64,000 nt of DNA, from assembly GCA_017535945.1 (NCBI GenBank), contig JAFXTJ010000003.1, positions 1-64,000 of the forward strand. Direction: 5' to 3'. The position numbers and the translations under genes were made by a program. Within the stretch, counting starts at the first letter, position 1. The number at the start of each line of letters is the position of its first letter. Shown here in pieces: positions 59,053-64,000 of the stretch. The notes beneath the pieces are model-generated. The model was not told the origin of the DNA and made no database searches. It worked only from the letters and a program-made list of their open reading frames with translations. Source of the DNA: Lachnospiraceae bacterium. GTDB taxonomy: Bacteria > Bacillota > Clostridia > Lachnospirales > Lachnospiraceae.

Positions 59053-62000
59053 CTACTTAGCGCCCAATGCTTTCAGTATTCCGTCATAATCAAACGCTGC
59101 TGTCTTCTCCTTGATCCGGCCGAATCTTTCACTCTCGGAAGCAGGAATGGCATAGGCGTCGATCTCCCTCATGATTTCCTCCACCATACCGCAGTCCATC
59201 GCCTCCGCCGCTTCACGCAGTCCCTCATATAGGCTTTCCATCAGGAACCCGTCCGCTTCCGGCTTGCCGGCTTCTTCCGCCGCCTGCTCCCCGTACACCG
59301 GGGCAAGTGCTCCCTTAAATGACAGATACGTCTCCATGGCGGCAGCATGATGCCCGCCGATATAGGATGTATCTCCGGCTTTACCGGCCATCTCCAGCTG
59401 CTCCGCCATCGCCCCCAGCTCCATCGCGCCAACCAGCCTCGCGGAACTCTTGAGCGCATGGATCCTGATCGTATAATTCTCCCAGTCCCCGGCAGCAAAG
59501 CACTGTTCCAGCGCCTCGTGCTTCTCCGTGATGGAATCATAGAAGATCTTTAATACGGCCTTAAATGCATCCTCCGATCCGCTGTTTTTGATCGCCGTCT
59601 CTGCGTCGATACAGGACAGCTGCTGCAGCCACGGGCTCACGGCAGGTGCCGCGTTACCGGCCGGTTCCTCTGCCGTCTCTTCGGACTTCGGAGGCTCTGC
59701 GGTCTGTTCCGCCTCTTTTACGGGTGTTTCCTCAGCCTGCTCGTCGGATCCTTCCTCTTTCACGGCGGTATCTTCCCTGCTCCTGACATTTCCCGTAAAT
59801 GCGGACAGATTGTATGATTTGTTCGACTTGAGCATATACAGGATACCAAAGGTACCCGGACCGCAGTTGGACGAGACCGCAGCCGATGCCTGCTGGAAGA
59901 TCACGTGTTCGAAATAGGCGGTCTTGCGGATCTCCTCTTCGATCCAGTGCAGGGTCTCCTCAGGCAGATCCACATAAGTGACAAATACGATATCCTCATC
60001 CGGGATTGTATCCGGAGGAAGGGCATATTTGATATACCTTCTGTAGGCCCTTCTGGTCCTGCCGAACCAGATCCCGCCGATCCCCGCTTTGTCATCTCTG
60101 ATCCGCAGCGCGGGATGCAGGTTCAGCATCTCCGCGATCCTGCCGACCCTGTGGCTCACCAGCCCTCTCTTATCCATATATTCCGTCGTATCGATCACAA
60201 AACTGCACTTCAGACGGTGCTTCATCTCCTCCAGCTCCGCCAGGATCTCCGGAGCGGACAGTCCCTGCTGTACCAGCTTGCAGGCGATCAGCACCAGGAT
60301 CCCCGCGGCGGACGAGAGACACTCCGAATTGACGACCGATACATTGTCAAAAGCCCTGGCTGTTTCGCTCGCTATCTGATACTCCTTGCTCATACTGGAC
60401 GTGATCGAGATATGGATCAGGTGATGCGCCTTCTGCAGGGCATCCGCGAAGAATTCCGTATAGGTCTCTTCATCCGGCGGTGAGGAGACCGCTTCCCCTC
60501 CGGCGTTCACATAACGGATCAGTTCCTGCGCGTCCATATGGACCCCGTCCTTGAACACGCCTTCCTCTGTCCGGATCCGGAAAGGGATGATGGGGATATG
60601 CAGCTTCCTGATCACGGGATACGGGAGATCACACATGCTGGAAGCAGTGATGATCACAGCGGCTTTCTCCGTATACCGGTCAGCGGCATGGATCACCTCG
60701 TCGTCACCCTTCATCACATTGCTGAGAAAGACCTTCTCAGCGGAGATATGCCGGATGAGCATCTCCTCCATCGCCGCACCGGTAACGGGTTTTACCAGAT
60801 AACCGTCAAATCCGGCCCTTGTATACAGTTCTTTGTTTTCGCTCCCCGCGTTGGCGGTCAGTATGATCACGGGCGTATTGCGGTTTAATCCGCCCGCCTG
60901 CTCTCTGAGCTTTTCCAGACACTCGATCCCGTCCATTTCCGGCATCAGGTGATCCATGAAGATCGCATCATAGTGGTTTCTGAGGCACTTTTCCAGAGCC
61001 TCCCTGCCGTTTTTCGCCGTGTCGATCCCCATATCGGTGTCCGCGAGAAGCCTGCTCTCCACCTCCAGATTCATCTCATTGTCATCCACGATCAGGATCC
61101 GGGCCTCGGGTGCGAGGAAACTGCTCTCGTACATGCCCCTCCTCAAAACCTGCTGATTGTGGATATCAAGATCGCCGACCCGGTCATGATCGGTGACCGT
61201 CTGCCGGATCCGGAACATAAAAGTGGATCCCTCGCCGTAGATACTGTCGACGGAGATGGTCCCGCCCATCAGTTCAACCAGCTGTTTCACGATGCTGAGG
61301 CCGAGTCCCGTCCCTTCGATATGACGGTTCTTCCCTTCATCCACCCGCTTAAAGGCATCAAACAGATACGGCAGATCCTCTTTCTTGATCCCCATTCCCG
61401 TATCCGTCACCGCGACCGTCAGTTCCACCGTGTCCCCGTCGATCTCCGTGCTCTCAACGCGCAGACCGACATTTCCCTTTTGGGTGTATTTGATCGCATT
61501 GTTCAGCAGGTTGATGATGATCTGCTTGATACGCACCTCATCACCGAACAGCTCCACGGGGACCTCCGGATCGATGCTCACTTCGAAACCGAGATCCTTG
61601 TCATGCGCCTTGAGCCACATCATATTGACGATCTCGGAGAGCATGTCCCCGATCCGGTAGTTGACCGGGACGATGTCCATGCTGCCCGCTTCGATCTTGG
61701 AAAAATCCAGGATATCATTGATCAGCGCCAGCAGGAGTTTTCCGGAGCCCTGAATGCTCGTCGCATCCCTGACGATCTCATCCGAGGCGCTCTGATCGCG
61801 CAGGATCAGTTCATTGAGCCCGATGATGGAATTGATCGGTGTGCGGATCTCGTGACTCATATTGGAGAAGAAGCGGTTCTGTGAGCGGGTGAGTTCCTCC
61901 GCTCTCTCCGCCTCCTTTTTCGCACGCCTGTTCTCCTGCGAAAAGAGACGTCCCTGCGACCAGGTCATGGCAAAGCACAGCACGCCGACCATCACCAGCG

Positions 62001-62499
62001 AGATGAAGAAATCCACATAGTACATCCCGCGGATATGCGGATAGACGGATCCCGGATAATAATAAGCCACCAGAAAGCATCCCGTTGTGACGAGCGTGAT
62101 CAGGGTGAACATGATGTTCCGCCATTTGTCCTTGAGCACGAGTCCGACATACATGAACGCGAAGATGCTCCAGATCACTCCGCCGCCTTCGAGTCCGCCG
62201 CCGAAGAAGAACAGCGCCGGCAGGATGACGAATACCAGCGGGATCACGATCAGCCGGATGGCGAGTTTCAGTTTGCCGTATCTCAGACACACAAGCACGA
62301 TGACCGGCACCGCGATCAGGGTCGCGATCAGAACAACGAGTTCATACGGGTTTTCCCCGGTGATAAGGTCCCCGATAAACGCGATCCCCACGGCTGCTTC
62401 CGACATAAATGTCAGGATCAGGAAGATCCGCTCCGTGAAATCCCTGTCGGGATCCTTAACAACGGCAATAGCGGACTGAATGGCTCTGATCAGATTCAT
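59053..62499 (-). CDS. Hybrid histidine kinase with internal DegV domain and HPt
   Basis: A 1148-residue protein. Membrane domain residues 25-180 (about six helices), coiled coil, HisKA with His216 (SHEIRTP), HATPase about 315-435 (GTGLGLSIVKQL), receiver 466-585 with Asp516 (FMDHLMPEMDG). Residues about 613-890 form a DegV-type domain (VIITASSMCDLP, ISITSSMSKEYQIA, FVIDTTEYMDKRGLVS, CGPGTFGILY). An acidic linker (905-955) follows, then an HPt domain with His1014 (IRIHALKSS). DegV/FakB proteins bind long-chain fatty acids. The His usually found just before the GPG loop is Asn here. The ATG overlaps the stop of the upstream kinase (ATGA). Confidence 0.9.
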   Translation of the reverse strand: MNLIRAIQSAIAVVKDPDRDFTERIFLILTFMSEAAVGIAFIGDLITGENPYELVVLIATLIAVPVIVLVCLRYGKLKLAIRLIVIPLVFVILPALFFFGGGLEGGGVIWSIFAFMYVGLVLKDKWRNIMFTLITLVTTGCFLVAYYYPGSVYPHIRGMYYVDFFISLVMVGVLCFAMTWSQGRLFSQENRRAKKEAERAEELTRSQNRFFSNMSHEIRTPINSIIGLNELILRDQSASDEIVRDATSIQGSGKLLLALINDILDFSKIEAGSMDIVPVNYRIGDMLSEIVNMMWLKAHDKDLGFEVSIDPEVPVELFGDEVRIKQIIINLLNNAIKYTQKGNVGLRVESTEIDGDTVELTVAVTDTGMGIKKEDLPYLFDAFKRVDEGKNRHIEGTGLGLSIVKQLVELMGGTISVDSIYGEGSTFMFRIRQTVTDHDRVGDLDIHNQQVLRRGMYESSFLAPEARILIVDDNEMNLEVESRLLADTDMGIDTAKNGREALEKCLRNHYDAIFMDHLMPEMDGIECLEKLREQAGGLNRNTPVIILTANAGSENKELYTRAGFDGYLVKPVTGAAMEEMLIRHISAEKVFLSNVMKGDDEVIHAADRYTEKAAVIITASSMCDLPYPVIRKLHIPIIPFRIRTEEGVFKDGVHMDAQELIRYVNAGGEAVSSPPDEETYTEFFADALQKAHHLIHISITSSMSKEYQIASETARAFDNVSVVNSECLSSAAGILVLIACKLVQQGLSAPEILAELEEMKHRLKCSFVIDTTEYMDKRGLVSHRVGRIAEMLNLHPALRIRDDKAGIGGIWFGRTRRAYRRYIKYALPPDTIPDEDIVFVTYVDLPEETLHWIEEEIRKTAYFEHVIFQQASAAVSSNCGPGTFGILYMLKSNKSYNLSAFTGNVRSREDTAVKEEGSDEQAEETPVKEAEQTAEPPKSEETAEEPAGNAAPAVSPWLQQLSCIDAETAIKNSGSEDAFKAVLKIFYDSITEKHEALEQCFAAGDWENYTIRIHALKSSARLVGAMELGAMAEQLEMAGKAGDTSYIGGHHAAAMETYLSFKGALAPVYGEQAAEEAGKPEADGFLMESLYEGLREAAEAMDCGMVEEIMREIDAYAIPASESERFGRIKEKTAAFDYDGILKALGAK

Positions 62500-64000
62500 C
62501 TCACTTCACCCCCCTCTGCCGTCCGGGGGCCGGCCAGGACCCGCTGTACCACTCTCTCAAAATCGGATGTATTGATCGGCTTGGCGATGAAACCGTCAAA
62601 GCCTTCCCTGATGAACATCTCCCGTGCGCCGGATACGGCGTTCGCCGTGAGTGCGATGACGGCCGCGGTCCGGCCAAGATCGGATGCTGCGGCCCGGAGC
62701 TGTTTCATGGCCTCCACGCCGTCCATCTCCGGCATCATATGATCCATGAATACCAGATCGTAATCCTGATCACGGTATTTCCGGATCGCCTCCCGGCCGC
62801 TCCCGGCCGTATCAACGATCATTTCGTATTCCCTGAACAACGAAGTCGCGACCACCAGGTTCATCGGCTCATCATCAACGACCAGCACTTTCACTCCCCT
62901 GAACACGGGCCGGTTATACTTGCTGTGATCCACGAGATCCCCGGCATCCCGCCCTTCGTTCAGGATCTTGATGATCGGATAGGCATACAGCGGTTTGGGG
63001 ATCAGTATCACCCTGCTGTTCTTTGAGACCTTCACTTCCGGCCCTGCCGATACCGCCACCACGATATCTTCCTTGGACAGTTCATCGAAATATCCGCGGT
63101 TCTCCTCATATTCCTCCTGTCCCATAAAGACGTGGGTCGCGTGCAGCTTCTCCCTGAGGCGTTCCACCTCATATACGGTCTCTGCCGCATACAGCGGTAC
63201 ATGGATCCCGGCCGCGAGATTTGCCGCCATGTTACGATAGTAATCCCGGACCCTGGCGATCCTGTATTTATCCGGTCTCACGTGGAACAGCACCGCACCC
63301 TCAAACGATCCCGCCAGAGCCAGACAGGGTTTGGCATCCACTACCTTCTGCGGGACCGTGACGCGGACCGTCGTCCCGGCCTTCTTTGAACTCTCGATCT
63401 TGACAAATCCGCCCATCCGGTGCGCAAACCCGTGTACGATAAAGAGTCCCAGCCCGATGCCGCCCGCACTGCGGTTCCTCTTCCTGTTCGCCTGATACAT
63501 CCCCTCCGTCACCGAGCGGATCGCGCCGCGGTCCATTCCGATCCCGGTATCCGTCATCTCAATGGTCAGATTGACGCCGTAATCCGCTTCCTCCGCATAC
63601 AACCTGACACAGATCCCGCCCGCTCTCGTGAACTTGACCGCGTTTTCCAGCAGATGGCGGAAGATCTTGTGGAGTTTTTTGATATCCCCCCGCATCATGG
63701 TCGGGACCTGCGGCGCCAGATCGACCACCAGTTCCAGATCATCGGCATGATCGAGCAGCCGGTAACTCGTGACGACATCATTGATCAGAGAGGTGCTCAT
63801 GTAATTGTCTTCCTCGAGGAACACCTGCCCTCTCCTGCACTCCGTATAATCCTGGATATCCTCGATCTGATAGGCCAGCCGGACTCCTGCCTGCTTGATG
63901 GAATCTGCTTCCGATCCGGCTCCCCGTTTGATCAGGAGATCCGACATCCCGTTGACGACATTGACCGGTGTCCTCAGTTCGTGCGAGATATTGGACAGGA
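62496..64000 (-). CDS. Hybrid histidine kinase, N-terminus outside window
   Basis: The gene runs off the right edge; the reading frame is open to base 64000 and includes the phospho-acceptor His in SNISHELRTPVNVVNGM at the edge. Domains in order: HisKA (cut), HATPase (LLENAVKFTRAGG, GIGLGLFIVHGF), a divergent pseudo-receiver of about 140 residues without the acidic pocket, and a receiver (VKVLVVDDEPMN, Asp in LVFMDHMMPEMDG, Lys in GFIAKPIN). It lies directly upstream of the DegV kinase with a 4-nt overlap, so the two are coupled and may share one phosphorelay ending in the HPt. Confidence 0.92.
   Translation of the reverse strand, partial: LSNISHELRTPVNVVNGMSDLLIKRGAGSEADSIKQAGVRLAYQIEDIQDYTECRRGQVFLEEDNYMSTSLINDVVTSYRLLDHADDLELVVDLAPQVPTMMRGDIKKLHKIFRHLLENAVKFTRAGGICVRLYAEEADYGVNLTIEMTDTGIGMDRGAIRSVTEGMYQANRKRNRSAGGIGLGLFIVHGFAHRMGGFVKIESSKKAGTTVRVTVPQKVVDAKPCLALAGSFEGAVLFHVRPDKYRIARVRDYYRNMAANLAAGIHVPLYAAETVYEVERLREKLHATHVFMGQEEYEENRGYFDELSKEDIVVAVSAGPEVKVSKNSRVILIPKPLYAYPIIKILNEGRDAGDLVDHSKYNRPVFRGVKVLVVDDEPMNLVVATSLFREYEMIVDTAGSGREAIRKYRDQDYDLVFMDHMMPEMDGVEAMKQLRAAASDLGRTAAVIALTANAVSGAREMFIREGFDGFIAKPINTSDFERVVQRVLAGPRTAEGGEVR

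Overview
The window reads as chromosome of a moderately high-GC Clostridia, most likely a Lachnospiraceae-type Firmicute. The grounds are AGGAGG-type ribosome sites ahead of nearly every gene, a long type-2-like IleRS, a MurF with a membrane-anchored N-terminus, an MoxR/DUF58/transglutaminase operon, many seven-helix sensors with GGDEF or HD-GYP outputs, and no sign of an outer membrane. There is no rRNA, tRNA, CRISPR array, IS element or prophage. Genes are dense and no gap exceeds 300 bp. The window cuts a P-loop protein on the left and a hybrid histidine kinase on the right.

Layout. 1-6.3 kb: partial P-loop protein, an ABC-2 exporter pair, a membrane-linked serine hydrolase, an iron alcohol dehydrogenase, a GNAT and a lone argC. 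6.3-11.2 kb: a translationally coupled pair, a BMP-family binding protein and a very large HD-GYP sensor (ECF-S-like membrane domain, beta-propeller, HD-GYP). 11.2-14.1 kb: a zinc-ribbon membrane protein, and divergently a nuclease/ATPase fusion that looks leaderless. 14.1-19.8 kb: a tight operon (AlkD-type protein, small protein, 720-aa unknown helical protein, two acetyltransferase-like proteins, WYL regulator); the regulator gene carries an in-frame amber codon. 19.9-26 kb: PPOX-type protein, a diguanylate cyclase, and the moxR-DUF58-transglutaminase operon, followed by a large hairpin element. 26.2-38.9 kb: HU, then an operon reading glgP, aconitase-family hydratase, GH9-like lipoprotein, alpha/beta hydrolase, murF, preceded by ileS. 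39-40.8 kb: Nudix hydrolase and an FRG-domain protein.

40.8-64 kb is a signalling region: DUF975 protein, a degenerate GGDEF protein, an output-less seven-helix protein, four more HD-GYP proteins (one lacking metal ligands), GNATs, an MFS transporter, a ferredoxin-like aldo/keto reductase and a tandem-receiver protein. It ends in an operon with two hybrid histidine kinases, a FIST-like protein, a small helical protein and an amino-acid:cation symporter. One of the kinases carries a complete DegV (fatty-acid-binding type) domain between its receiver and its HPt domain.

Read together, the window holds five HD-GYP proteins against one intact and one degenerate GGDEF protein. Their sensory parts come from a few recurring modules: a seven-helix domain shared by five proteins, an ECF-S-like domain in two, and another membrane module shared by an HD-GYP protein and the DegV kinase. 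This suggests a locally expanded sensory network, biased towards c-di-GMP breakdown, joined to two-component phosphorelay. Functions are inferred from family resemblance recognised by eye; no search was run.
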